A DNA stretch of 64,000 bases from Avena insularis (lineage: Eukaryota; Streptophyta; Magnoliopsida; Poales; Poaceae), in NCBI GenBank assembly GCA_023614405.1, contig CM042689.1, positions 283,781,533 through 283,845,532 on the forward strand, read 5' to 3'. Below the pieces are notes generated by a model. The model was given only the letters and a program-made list of their open reading frames with translations, was not told the origin of the DNA and did no database searches. Below, in pieces: positions 23,580 through 35,200 of the stretch. How positions within the stretch are numbered: the stretch's first letter is position 1; the number at the start of each line of letters is the position of its first letter. A program made the translations under genes and the position numbers.

Positions 23580-24760
23580 GTGAAATGGGTCTTTGGATAG
23601 TGGCTGCACTAGTCATATGACCGGAAGCAAGGAGATCATCACGGAGATGCGTCCAAATCTTGATAATATCACAGTCTCCTATGGTGATAAGTCTAAATCT
23701 CAGGTATTGGGTCTTGGCAAGGTTGTGGTTGCCCACGATATCTCTCTCGTGGACGTCATGCTTGTTGAGACCCTTGGCTACAATCTTCTTTCTGTTCGTG
23801 CCCTTGGCAAGATGGGTTTTGCTGTTTTTATCGATGATGATTTGGTGGTACTCTTATGGAGCAAGTCTCTAAAGGTCGCTTTCGTTGGATACGTCGAAAA
23901 TGACCTGTATGTGGTGGACTTCTCGGGGAAAACCACTTCGGGTCCGATGTGTCTATTCGGAAAGGCCGACGTGGGCTGGCTATGGCATCGCCGTTTAGCC
24001 CATGTCAACATGAGAACTTTGCAAAGTCTCCAAAAGGGTGGCCACATTCTTGGACTAAAAGACAATGTCTCCTTTGCCAAAGATCGTGTTTGCAGGGCTT
24101 GTGTTGAAGGAAAAATGCATGATTCTCCCCACAAGAGGAAGACTATTGTGTCATCAAAGAGGATCTTGGAATTACTCCATGTGGATTTATTTGGTCCTCC
24201 TTCTCATGCAAGTCTTGGTGGGAAGAAATATTGCTTGGTCATCGTCGATGATTACTCAAGATATACATGGGTATATTTCTTCAAGCTTAAAAGTGAGACT
24301 CAACAAACTGTCATCGACTTTGCCAATGAAGTTCAACGTCAACACAATGTTCCCATCTTGGCAATTAGAAGTGACAACGGCACAGAATTCAAGAACTACA
24401 CTTTAAACGAGTTTCTTAGCGAAGAGGGGATTAGACACCAATATTCCATTGCGTACACCCCTCAACAAAATGGTGTAGCCGAGAGGAAGAACCGGACTTT
24501 AATGGATATGGCAAGATCTATGCTAGCTGAATTCAAGTCTCCTTATAATTTTTGAAGCCATATCCACCGCTTGTCACTCATCAAACCGGCTCTACCTGGA
24601 AGATCTTGGACAAGACCCCATATGAAATACTTAATGACAACAAACCCAACATCTCATACTTCGTGGTATTCGTGTAAGTGTTTCTTTCTTATTAAAGGTG
24701 TCCGCTTGTCAAAATTTGAATCCAAGGCTTTAGAAGGTATTTTTGTTGGTTACGGTTAAT
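23580..24760 (+). pseudogene. copia protease and integrase
   Basis: The protease active site reads LDSGCTSHMTG at about 23593. The pre-integrase zinc-binding region shows WHRRLAHVNMRTLQ and a CRACVEGK pair near 24090. The integrase core has all three catalytic residues in context: LLHVDLFGP, AIRSDNGTEF and QQNGVAERKN. The ORF holding protease and integrase (23593-24555) is uninterrupted. A frame change near 24550 separates it from the C-terminal integrase part (24571-24760). These enzymes process the polyprotein and insert the cDNA. The block order protease-integrase-RT is the copia signature. Confidence 0.9.
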
Positions 24761-24764
24761 CCCA

Positions 24765-25570
24765 CACTTATAGAGTCTACAACAAGCTCACTGGGATTGT
24801 TGTACAATCTTGTAGTGTGGAGTTCGATGAAAATAATGGCTCCTTTGTAGGGCAAGTTGATGTTTGTGATGCAGATGTTGAAATACCCCAAGATGCCATA
24901 AGAAGAATGGGCGGATTTTTCCGCCCATTGAGGAACCCCTTGTGGCGGATCGGGAAGGACAAAGCTCCACAAATGTGGAGCCCTCATCTACACAAGATCA
25001 ACAAGCCCCTACTGTTGGAGACAATCCTGCACCAACACCACAATCTGCTGAAGACCATCATCCCTTTGGACAAGCTAGTAGTCCCAGTCGGACTATCCGC
25101 CTCCAAGGGGGACAATCCGCCTCGGCACTACAACTCGTTCAGGGATCCAAGGAGAAATCAACATCTCGAAGCTCCCAGGCGGATTCTCCGCCTGTGGCGG
25201 AGTATCCAGCCATGGGTCTCCAACTCCATCCAGGCTCTCTCAGAAGATGGGTGCAGTACTTCACCTCCCAGTCGGATAGTCCGGCCCCTCCAAGGGGCGG
25301 ATTATCCGTGCCTGAAGAAAATGTCCAACAACAATCTTCTGGCAGTAACGGTGAACAAGATCAAGGGCAAGGCAGTAATCAAGACAATGATACAACAATT
25401 GAATCCACTCCTCCTAGAAACAATAAGGACATTGAGGCTCGTCATAAGGCTCGTCCGATCGCAACCTTGAACTAAGAGGTCACACTCTTGACAAGGTTGT
25501 TGGTGATCTACGACGAAGGGTATCCACTCGAAGTGAGCTTGCTAGCTTCTGTGATCATCAAGCTCACATT
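24765..25570 (+). pseudogene. copia integrase-RT linker region with inverted-repeat cluster
   Basis: Between integrase and RT the sequence encodes a Pro/Ser/Gln-rich linker, open in two frames (24817-25470 and 24942-25475). It has several CGGAT..TCCG inverted repeats at 24909-24926, 25087-25101, 25108-25122, 25177-25193, 25271-25285 and 25297-25309. The motif is the same as in the LTR arrays. In this family the linker is expected to be variable. I see no enzymatic motif in it. Confidence 0.6.
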
Positions 25571-25573
25571 TCC

Positions 25574-27118
25574 ATGGTGGAACCAAAGAAGGTTTTTGAT
25601 GCTCTTGAAGACCCCGATTGGGTTGTTGCAATGCATGAAGAATTAAACAACTTCGAACGCAACAAAGTTTGGAAGCTCGTAGAAAAGCCAAAGGATTTCC
25701 GCAATGTGATCGGCACCAAGTGGATCTTCAAGAACAAACAGGATGAAAATGGCATTGTTGTGAGGAATAAAGCACGACTCGTGGCTCAAGGATTCTCTCA
25801 AGTAGAAGGAATTGATTTTGGCGAGACCTACGCTCCTGTGGCTCGCCTTTGAGTCCATCCAGATCCTTCTTGCATATGCAGCCCATCATAATTTTAAATT
25901 ACAACAAATGGATGTTAAGAGCGCTTTCCTTAATGGTCCTCTACATGAGTTAGTATACGTCAAGCAGCCCCCGGGATTTGAGGACCCCAAATTTCTGAAC
26001 CATGTCTACAAACTCGATAAGGCGCTCTATGGCCTTAAACAAGCCCCACGTGCGTGGTATGAGCACCTTAAAGAGCTTTTGCTAGACCATGGATTCGAAG
26101 TTGGGCAAATCGATCCCACTCTTTTTACTAAGAAGGTTAATGGGGAGCTTTTTGTATGCCAATTTTATGTAGATGACATTATTTTTGGCTCTACTAACCA
26201 AGCTTTTAACGATGAATTTTCAAAGCTTATGACTGACAGGTTTGAGATGTCCATGATGGGTGAGCTCAGGTTCTTTCTTGGATTTGAAATCAAACAACTT
26301 AGAGAGGGAACCTTTATTAATCAAGCTAAGTACATCCAAGACATGCTCAAAAGGTTCAAGATGACGGATCTCAATGGCGTTGCTACCCCAATGCAAACAA
26401 AGTGTCATCTTGAGCTCAATCCCAAGGGTAAAGATGTGGATCAAAAGGTATACCGATCCATGATCGGCTCTCTCCTTTACCTCTGCGCATCTAGGCCCGA
26501 TATCGTGTTAAGTGTAGGAGTGTGTGCAAGGTACCAAGCCGCTCCTAAAGAAAGCCACTTAGTGGCAGTCAAGCGAATCTTCCGATATTTGGTTCATTCC
26601 CTAAATTTTGGGTTATGGTATCCCAAGGGTTCAAGTTTCTCTCTATGTGGTTACACCGATTCAGATTGGGCTGGTGACAAAGATGATAGGAAATCAACCT
26701 CTGGTGCATGCCAATTCTTGGGCAGGTCTCTAGTGTGTTGGTCATCAAAGAAACAGAATTGTATTTCACTCTCAACCGCCGAAGCTGAATATGTTGCTGC
26801 TGCAAGTGCTTGTACTCAATTGTTATGGATGAGGCAAACTTTAAAGGAATATGGTGTCAATTGTGACAAAGTGCCTCTTTTATGCGACAATGGAAGTGCT
26901 ATCAAAATTGCTTACAATCCTGCAAAGATACGAGAACAAAACATATAGAGATTCGCAACCACTTTATTCGGGATCATGTTGCTCGTGGAGATATTGCTCT
27001 ATCCTTTGTGAGCACGAAGAACCAACTTGCTGATATTTTCACGAAGCCTCTTGATGAAGCAAGATTTTGTTATTTGAGGAATGAGCTAAATATCATAGAT
27101 TCAAGGAGCTTGGCTTGA
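25574..27118 (+). pseudogene. copia reverse transcriptase and RNase H
   Basis: RT starts with PKKVFDALEDPDWVVAMHEE and includes [52 protein letters not shown] and the active site [12 protein letters not shown]. RNase H follows with [22 protein letters not shown] and [11 protein letters not shown], giving its Asp and Glu residues, and ends with the ADIFTKPLDEARF segment at 27118. A 1.1 kb ORF (25812-26948) covers most of it. Frame changes lie near 25850 and 26930. The enzyme pair would make the double-stranded cDNA. All motif residues needed for catalysis are present, so the copy was recently active apart from the indels. Confidence 0.93.
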
Positions 27119-28043
27119 CTACCCTTGCACGCTCACTTGCTCTTATTCATGTATTTGGTTTAGATGCGGGCATAGACATAGGGGGAGTGTGGTCCTAATT
27201 GATTGGGCCAACCCTCCCCCCATAATGCCGAAAGCAAGTAAAATCATTTCCCTTAATATCATTTTGTGATATGTGGGTCATCGATGAGCATTGGTTTTGA
27301 ACTCAAGATACATCTTCGCGGTGTCATGCCATTCGCTCCTTGAGAAGAGTTGGTTTTTCATGGGTTCCGTTGGATTTTCTTGCATATCTCTTGTTCTTAT
27401 GGAAAACACACTCACATTTGGCTTTTGATTGATTTGATTCTTGCAAATTTGGGTGTGTAGTACCATCTCAGTTTGATGCTCTCAACCCAAGCCTTTCTCC
27501 CCCTACGACGAGGATGAGGAGGAGTGATATCCAGGGGCGTTAGCATCGCTCTTCTTCCTTTTTGGCGTTTCGATGCCAAAGGGGGAGAAGTAGTTCTATT
27601 AGGTCTCGTGGATTTGCAAGAGTTGGGCACAAGCTTTTCGATTTTAGTCGTTTTTATTTGCTTGCTTGTGCCTTTTCTAGCGTGAACTCAGTTGCTATTT
27701 GTGTTTGTTTATGTAAGACTATGTCGTACTCCACAGTTTGGTACTATGGTTGGTATTCATGGATTTATGGATTTATCTATCATGGACCCCATGGAATTCT
27801 GGAATTATGGAGCATATTTGATGGCATATGGATTCATGGGATTATCTATGTATGCCTTGGCTATATTCTCATTCCGGTGGTATGGCATTTTTTCCAAAAC
27901 CTTAAAGTAGTGTTCTCTCTAGTGTGTGTATTTGTATTCAAATGCAAATCTTAAATATGCACACATCTAGGGGGAGCGTCTTTCATTATTTAAGGTGGCA
28001 TTTGCCGGTTTCATTGCAAATCCTAGTATTGTCATCTAACACC
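27119..28043 (+). other. copia 3' non-coding region with repeated purine tracts
   Basis: About 0.9 kb between RNase H and the right LTR. No env-like protein with signal or coiled coil is visible. A 130-codon ORF at 27562-27954 is rich in Tyr, Trp and Phe but shows no known domain. GGGGGAG tracts occur at 27181, 27578-27590 and 27969-27976 before the true polypurine tract. Confidence 0.6.
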
Positions 28044-28057
28044 AAAAAGGGGGAGAT
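28044..28057 (+). other. copia polypurine tract
   Basis: AAAAAGGGGGAGAT immediately before the right LTR (TGAAAG). It is the standard copia plus-strand primer. Confidence 0.93.
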
Positions 28058-29294
28058 TGAAAGAACATTTCTTAATCCCTAGTGTTTTGTGTGTTAGATA
28101 ACAATACCAAGGATCATTTAATGTGTGTTGAAGTGTTGCAGCTCTATTTGAGAATAAAGGGAAAAGAACTCTGCCTTTGGGGGCGGATAATCCGGCCCCA
28201 CCAGGGGCGGATAATCCGCCCCTCCCTCTGCCCAAGCAGGCGCAAGCCCCAGAAGGGGGGCGGAATTTTGGCCGGATTTTCCGGCCCAGCCGGATAATCC
28301 GCCCCTCCAGGGGGCCGGATAATCCGCCCCCCTTGCTCATCGCCAAGGCGCAAGCCCCAGAGAGGGGGCGGAGTTTTGGCCGGACTTTCCGGCTAGGCCG
28401 GATAATCCGCCCCTCAGGGGGGCCGGATTATCCGCCCCCCAAGATCTTCACCAAGCTTCACCAAAGGCGCAAGCCCCAGAGAGGGGGCGGAGTTTCCCCC
28501 GGAGAATCCGTCCTTGGGGCGGAGTTTTCCCAGGGGCGGATAATCCGCCCCCAAAGTTGTGCAACGGTCAGATCTGGGGAGGGGGTATTTAATCCAGCCA
28601 TCCCCCTCCTGCCAGAACTCTTGATTCATCTCGAAAAAGAACAGATCAGATCTAAAAGCTTCATACAAGAGTGCTCCACCTAGATCCACCCAAAGGCCCC
28701 ATCCCTTGGGGAATCAAAGGAGGAGAACTCGATCTTCATCATCAGCAATCAAGCGCTTCATCTCCTCTCCATTCATTTGGAGAACCTCCGATCTAGTATT
28801 TCTTGCAAATATCTAGATCCTCGTTTTTGTTTATATTGATAAACCTTGTTCTTGTGGCAGCTTGTTGTCATCCCGGGAGCCCCCAATTCGGTTGTGGGTG
28901 TGTGCCCCGATAGTGTTGTAAAAGGCACGGTTCCCTCGAAGGGATCCAATAGTGGAGAAGGTGGATCAGGCCTCTCGTGGCGAGATCCATCGGAGAATAG
29001 GGTGAGGCCTATTGTGGCGTGGTGGTCTTAGAACCGCCCACCCCTCCAACGCAGATGTACTTCCCTTAACAAGGAAGGAACTGCGGTAAAACAAACTCGT
29101 GGTTCTCCGCGTGCTCCACTCACGGTTTCCTCGCTCCTCTTTTACGTGCTTAGTAGTTAGGGCTACATATAGGAAAATTCTCGTAGTTGCATATCTAGAG
29201 AATTTACTTTGTGTCAAGCCTAAAATTGAAAAAGTATTAAAAATTGGTTAGCACCTATTCACCCCCCCTCTAGGTGCCCATACGATCCATTTCA
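28058..29294 (+). repeat. right LTR of the copia element
   Basis: TGAAAGAACATTTC to ATCCATTTCA. Seven CGGATWATCCG cores lie at 28184, 28208, 28291, 28316, 28399, 28425 and 28537, then TATTTAA at 28586-28592. Confidence 0.97.
28184..28547. promoter_or_regulatory. array of seven CGGATWATCCG palindromes in right copia LTR
   Basis: Same number and order of cores as in the left LTR, including the single T-variant (CGGATTATCCG at 28425). The cores are intact in both LTRs although the bases between them differ by several indels. Confidence 0.75.
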
Positions 29295-29299
29295 GTTAT
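29295..29299. repeat. target-site duplication (right) of the copia element
   Basis: GTTAT, identical to 19829-19833. Confidence 0.95.
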
Positions 29300-29460
29300 G
29301 TATACTAGGGAAAAACAAAACGCGAGAGTAGGACTGCTTCCACTTTTCTTCTTACCCAACCACCACCCTTTTCTGGTAAGGAAGTGTAACGTTTTCAATC
29401 CTCTTCTTAAAATTCAAACTAGGATTCACGTGTTCTGGGTTTCCGTAGTACCATAGAAAG

Positions 29461-29479
29461 TGTGTGTGTGTGTGTGTAT
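29461..29479. repeat. (TG)n microsatellite
   Basis: TGTGTGTGTGTGTGTGTGT-type run of about 19 bp. Confidence 0.9.
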
Positions 29480-30467
29480 TTCCTTGTCTATCTGTTGCAT
29501 CCTATTTGTTATCACAATCTGCCTTTGGTTATCAACTGTTGGTACATTCCATCTTGTGGGCTTTTTGAAAACCGGCGCGATCTATCTGACTCCTTGTTAA
29601 CCGGTGCCATCTTCTTAAGGGTGTCCTTCCTTCTAGCAACTCCACATTCTGTGAAACCATAAGTTGCTAATCTCTACCTGATAAGTGATTTTGCGCATCT
29701 ATTGGTATTTTAATGCCGAAAAATGCGGAAAATTTTTCTTTGATACATCTTTGCTTCCACACTCCTTTCCAGTCGTGTGTGAAACATTATCTATCTTCCT
29801 TTTATCAGCATGTCCATGCTAACTCATTCTTTTGTCACCGGCGCTTAATCCTGGGGTTTATTTCATCCCCTTTTCTCTTGGGCTAATTACATAACATGTG
29901 TCGATCCGATGCTGGTGATTGTAATTTGGTTCTCGGCATAGCTATATGACACTTATCATGAGTGGAATATGGAAAATGCTATCAACACTATCCTCCAAAT
30001 GGTGACGGTTATCTCCTGTGATTTTGAGTACATCGTGATCATATCTATGCATATTCAAGCATCTTTGGCAATCCGGAGTTTCTCAAAGCACTACTGATTC
30101 ATCATCTGTCCATCATGCTGCACATCTTTTTGAACTCCATATCTGCAAAATTCTCTTTGAGACGAGGGAATTGCATCTTTTCGTCTCTAATAGCTTTGCT
30201 TAAGGTATGATCTATCATCTTTTCTTTATCCAAGATCTCTTTATCCTTGTAACCGGTGATCCAATCGACAATGTGAACCAGGTGACATCTATTTTTCTTC
30301 CGAAGGACCAGATAATCTATTCTTCCAGTGCATCTTCTTCAACACGAACCCGTGCTCTTAATATTGATCTTTCTAAGAGCGTTGAGCTTAGGAAGTGTTT
30401 GAGCATTTGTTCGTTCCTCTCGCCTTTTGAACTTGGTATTCTGGGAATATCTTGTTAATCCATGGTG

Positions 30468-30640
30468 GTATATGTTGATAATATGCTTGCCTTTTCGATA
30501 TCAATGGAAGAACAGGGAAGATCATCCATGTCTCTTTCTCTCAAGCTTCAAGAACACTGCCTGTGTGCAAAGTTCTCAAAGTGTGAACTCTGACCTTTTG
30601 AAGTCACCTATCTCGGCCACGTCCTTCTGCTAAATAGATC
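30468..30640 (+). pseudogene. chromovirus-like reverse transcriptase relic
   Basis: One frame reads VYVDNMLAFS at 30468, then LKLQEHCLCAKFSKCEL, a TGA at 30591-30593, and PFEVTYLGHV up to 30623. These match the RT active-site strand (usually YVDD) and the following AKFSKCEFW...VTYLGHV block of Tekay/Del-type gypsy elements. The second catalytic Asp is Asn, and the expected Trp codon TGG has become TGA. A decayed YRRFxxxxSKIAKP-like segment may follow near 30741-30810 in another frame. It shows that the LARD-like element descends from a gypsy element with pol. Confidence 0.7.
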
Positions 30641-32240
30641 GCTTCAACTCTGGAATCAGCAAGTCCATTGTTAATTCCATCTTCCATCTTCAATCAAACC
30701 TAGAGTCTTTCCTTGTTGGCGAGTTATCATCGTCGTTCCGCCGAAGATTCCTCAAGACTGCTAAATCTCTCTCTATCTTTTCAAGAAGAACATGGAGTTC
30801 TTTCACCTCAGTCTCGTTAAGTAATCTCTTGAAACCCTCTCGCTCTATCGTCTATGCTCTATCCACCGGAGGCCATGAAGACCTTCCAGATCTTGTATTC
30901 CTTCTGTTCAAGTTGGTGCTATCTTTTCTGTAGCTGTTGAATCTTGCAGTTCTTCTCCGTAATCCTCCTTCATATCTTCTGGTGGCGTGGTATTTCAGAC
31001 ATGACAACAACATCATCATCTTTATCTATCTATGAATCCGGCGAATCGTTTGCATCTATCCTTGTTTTCTAACGAAGTTCCATGACCTCTTCTTGTCAAT
31101 ACCTTCAGTCTGTTTTGGTAGTTGGGTTGCATGGTTTTCTTATTCATGTGCGGAGTAATGCTCTGAGTGCGGGATGGAGTAGCTACCATACCACTACTCT
31201 TATCATTCGCTCTTGTACATTGAATTGGTGAATTAATGTGATTTCACTCATTCCACGGAAGTTAGAAGTGGCCTTTATCCCTCGATACTTTTACTTCCGT
31301 CCTTGTTTTTCCGGAGTGCTCTCTCGAAGAAAGTAATCAATAATCTCTTGTTGGTGGTCTGTCTATTCTAGATGGAGCAAAATCTACAATTATCTGGTGG
31401 AAATAGACGCAAACTCTTTTCTATCCTCGTCTTTCTACCGGTGCTTGACATTCCCAAACAAGATGTAAGGAAACTATCTCTCTCTTTGTTTCATCAATTC
31501 TTTTTCTGTGGTAAAGCCAATTATAGTTGAGGCCATCAGCCGCAAATCTATTGCGTTAGCCTCAAGGCTAAAGAAAGCAATAAGTATATCTACAATAAAC
31601 TCCAGATCCTCCATATTCTTTGCTTCTTGGGATTCCACCATGATCTGGCTTCACATCCGTCTCTGGAAGTTATATCCGCGCACCTCAATTGCGTGATCCT
31701 TGGTTCTTACCGGCGCAAGAAGAATCTAATCCGACGATGTATAACTAAATCTTTCTGTTGATATCAAGGGACTCTATTGTTTGAAGGCAATATTGTTTCC
31801 GCACTTCATTTCTCCAATCCGAGAGAAGATACAATGCTATTGTCATAGTGGTTCAAAACCTCTCAAATCTAACTCTTTTCCTTCCGGCGAGATAAAGATT
31901 CAACCTCTCTCGTATCAGTAAATCTTTAATCTTAACGGTGTGTCTTTCTCTATCCATGATACATCATTTTTTCCTTTTCTTTCACAAGTGATTCTATTCT
32001 TTTATCATGTTTCTTGAGAAAACCGGAGCTATGTCCATCCTATCCTTCTTGTCTCACGACAATCCTTCAACTCTTCTAACCCGTTGTTTCTCAAGCAAAA
32101 CGCAAGACTCACAGCAAGTCTAACAAGTTTTTCCGTGGTTCATCAACTTGGGAACGTGAGGGTCACCTTCGTTCCGAACAACCGCCTCTCCTTGTGTTGT
32201 TTTTCTTTTTCCTAGGAATCTCGGGGCGAGATTCTTGTTT

Positions 32241-32253
32241 AGTGGGGGAGAGT
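32241..32253 (+). other. polypurine tract of the LARD-like element
   Basis: AGTGGGGGAGAGT immediately before the right LTR start at 32254. Confidence 0.88.
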
Positions 32254-35200
32254 TGTAGCATCCCAATTGTCTAACAATTGCAATGCTACTAGCCTAGTCT
32301 ATATAAATGCTACTTCCTACATATAATTAGTTGCATCATCATTATATCATGCTCATGTCATCATGCCACCTTGCGTTTGAGCATCATATAAAACCCCTTT
32401 TTTCCTTTTGGGACTTCCTCTCATAATGCATTTGTCTTATTAAATATAGTTGCTTCTTGATATATTGTATTTGTATCTTGATATATTGTTACATGCCCAA
32501 TATGAGCTGAGGGCATCTCTCTTTAATCCTTTCATCTACTAACAATGGCCACCTTCCTTTTGGTATCATCTTAATTCCACCATATATATGTATGTGACCA
32601 TTTTACCTTGCCTTGGTATTTTATTCTTGTCACTCATACATGTATGGACCCAATATTCTATTCTTACACATGCATACATGTGGTTTAATTCAAATCTATC
32701 CTAATCTGGATTTATTTGCTTTCTCTCACTTTTGTAGCTCACATACCTGTCACATATTTAGTTTTCACTAAATATGCTCACATACATGCATGCTCAATTA
32801 CTTGCCTACATGCATTATGGATGCATTGGATGGCACATGCAATATGGGCACCATCTACACCTCTTTTCCTTCTATTTGTTTTGGTGTTGTTTTGGGTTTT
32901 CCTAAAGGGTTGAGATTAATTGATTTTGGTCAACTAAAATCAAACCTAACTAGCCTAATCTACCCAACCTAACCACACCACACTAACCCCCTCCCAAACC
33001 GTGGCCACCACCCATGTGCTTGCCATGGCACACATGGATGGCATGATCCCACATCACCCCATATTCCTTACCCTCTTCTTTTCTTGCAAACCAAGAAGAT
33101 GGCCAGCAACCCACGTCTTCCCCTCCCCTCCTGCTTCCCATCTCCTTCCTCTTTAAGCAAAGAAACAAAGAGAGAGAAGGGAAGACCTAGCCCTAGACTA
33201 CCGAAGCCTTCCTCCTCCTATTTTTGCATAAAGGTGACCCCCCATGTGATCCTTCCTCTCTCATATCTCCAGCCCAACCACTCCTCCTTATCGATCCAGA
33301 TCACCACCCCATCTTCTCCGGACCTCCAACTGCCCAGATGGAAACCCTCCTTTTCTTCTTCAAGCAAAGCAGCCTCGCCACCATGGCCACTGTCTAGCTC
33401 CTCGCCAGCCACTGGATGCAGGCCATCCCGAGCCAGGGCGTCGCCACCTAGAACACCGCTGCATCGTCCTCTCTCGTCAGCGTTAGGGATCAAGGAGAAG
33501 AAGCCTTTTACCTCGCTGGCGCCACCGCTGCCCCTGTGTGCCCTCAAGCTCTCTGTGGCGGACTTCCTCCTCGCCGTGGCACCACCCTTGCCCTTCTCCG
33601 GCCATGCACCACCGTCACCAGCACCCTCTCGGTGAGCTCCACCTCCCCCTCTTTACCGCCGGAACCGCGCGCAGCCGCCGCTTGCACGATGCACGCCGCA
33701 CGCACGCAGGCGGCACTCGCCGCGCGCGCGACCGACATCAGCGGCAGAGCCCTAGCGCACCCCTGTTCTTACGCGGATTCCGGTCGCTGTGGTCCGCCTC
33801 CGTGCGAGCTTGCTAAATGGAAGATGTAGCCCGCACCACCCTCTTCAGTTTTCCTTTTTGCGGCATGACGAAATTCACCACCGTTCGGTCGCAATCGTCA
33901 TCGCAACCCAGCCCGATCTCAGCCGTTTTCTGGAAACTTTTCGACAGTTTTCCCCCGCTAGATCCCCTCTGTTCTTATCCTTGCCACGTCCGCTGAAGGC
34001 CTCCATCGACGAAGCTCGAAACACCAAAGTTGAAGTCCAACGTTGGCTCTACAACTTTCATTTTTGCAGCGTCGCAAAACTCCCGATGGTTTGCTCGCAA
34101 TCGTCTCCGAAACATCGGTCCAGCTAGCTGCAGATATGGTTCAGATTCGCCAGTTCAGCTCACAGCCAGCCCTTTTTCTAAAAACACCCCTAGGAGAAAC
34201 CGACCGGCACAGACCAGTCCCCCCCGCGCCCCGGTTTGCCCACGTGTCTAGCACGCGTTGGCCGCGCGCGCGCTGTGGCCCCACAGCCCTGGGCCCCCCT
34301 GTCATTCTCCATGGCTAGGAAACCTCTAGGTGAGAAAATCTAGAGAAAACCCCCCACCTTATCCATCGCCAGCTCACTGCGCTGACTCAGCGCTGGCCCA
34401 CACGTCAGCGGCTAGGGTCATCTAGGCCTCGGTGTAAAAAGTCTGTGAACTTTTTCTGTTAATAAAAATAATTTAAGAATATGTTCAATATGATTTTAAA
34501 TCTAGAAAATTAATAACTTTTATTTGGTAATCCCAAATTTGACAAATGATATATGTTTTGAAATCAGAAAAATGTGAGGAATTCAAATATGCCCTTCAAA
34601 ATATATTTTGAACACTTTAATTTTCGAGTTGATTAAAATTACAATAAAATGCCCCCTTTCTTAATTAATTAATAACTTTTGTTTTATAACTCCGAATTTG
34701 ACAAATGATATGTCTAAAATGATCAGCTCGATGAGACCTTTCTGTTTATGCATTCCTTGTTCTGAATCGCAGCATGAATCATATAAATATAAAGTATACA
34801 GCAACTTATTTGAGTATAAAATATGATTAAAACCCCATAAAATGTTTATTTCTTGTATTCCACACCTCACCCATGCCATGCTACTTTATTGCCATGCAAA
34901 TTGTGCATCATTCATCATGGCATGATTGTTTGCTTGTCGCATTTTAATTCATATGCTTGTGCACTTTATTTATGTTGGCCCTTGTTTGTTTGGTTCTTCT
35001 TCCAATAGACGCTGAGCAGGGGATATATCAAGAGACCCAGGAGCACTACCCAGATCCTTCTCTCGCTTCGACTGAGCTGCCAGGCAAGCACTACCACATG
35101 CTAGCATACATATAGTACATATTGCCTCTATCTTATTCTTGCATCATTGAGTCGCGATTGCATTAAATTGAATCCCAAGTATTGCATAGCCATTACTACA

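Larger units (their letters stand above)
19834..29294 (+). mobile_element. Ty1/copia retrotransposon, SIRE/Maximus-like
   Basis: A complete element of 9461 bp with LTRs of 1207 and 1237 bp (TGAAAG...TTTCA), an initiator-Met PBS, gag, protease, integrase, RT and RNase H in copia order, a polypurine tract and a GTTAT duplication. The long coiled-coil-rich segment between the gag zinc knuckle and protease, the ~0.9 kb region after RNase H with repeated AAAGGGGGAG tracts, and the RT sequence style fit the SIRE/Maximus lineage (family knowledge). The coding region is broken by about ten single-base frame changes. It sits in the internal domain of the LARD-like element and is the youngest insertion of that nest. 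Confidence 0.95.
29300..32240 (+). other. internal domain of the LARD-like element, mostly non-coding
   Basis: About 2.9 kb without a long ORF in any frame. The sequence has coding-like composition with short recognisable RT pieces, so it is a decayed pol rather than random spacer. It continues 19755-19828 on the other side of the copia insertion. Confidence 0.7.

Noticed and set aside
27562..27954. env-like protein of the copia element
   Set aside because: 130 codons rich in aromatic residues, without signal peptide, coiled coil or similarity that I can recognise. Likely chance.
33084..33635. 183-codon ORF in the right LARD LTR
   Set aside because: Not conserved in the left LTR copy (stops and shifts at 16310). 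Pro/Ser-rich low-complexity translation of a GC-rich LTR block.
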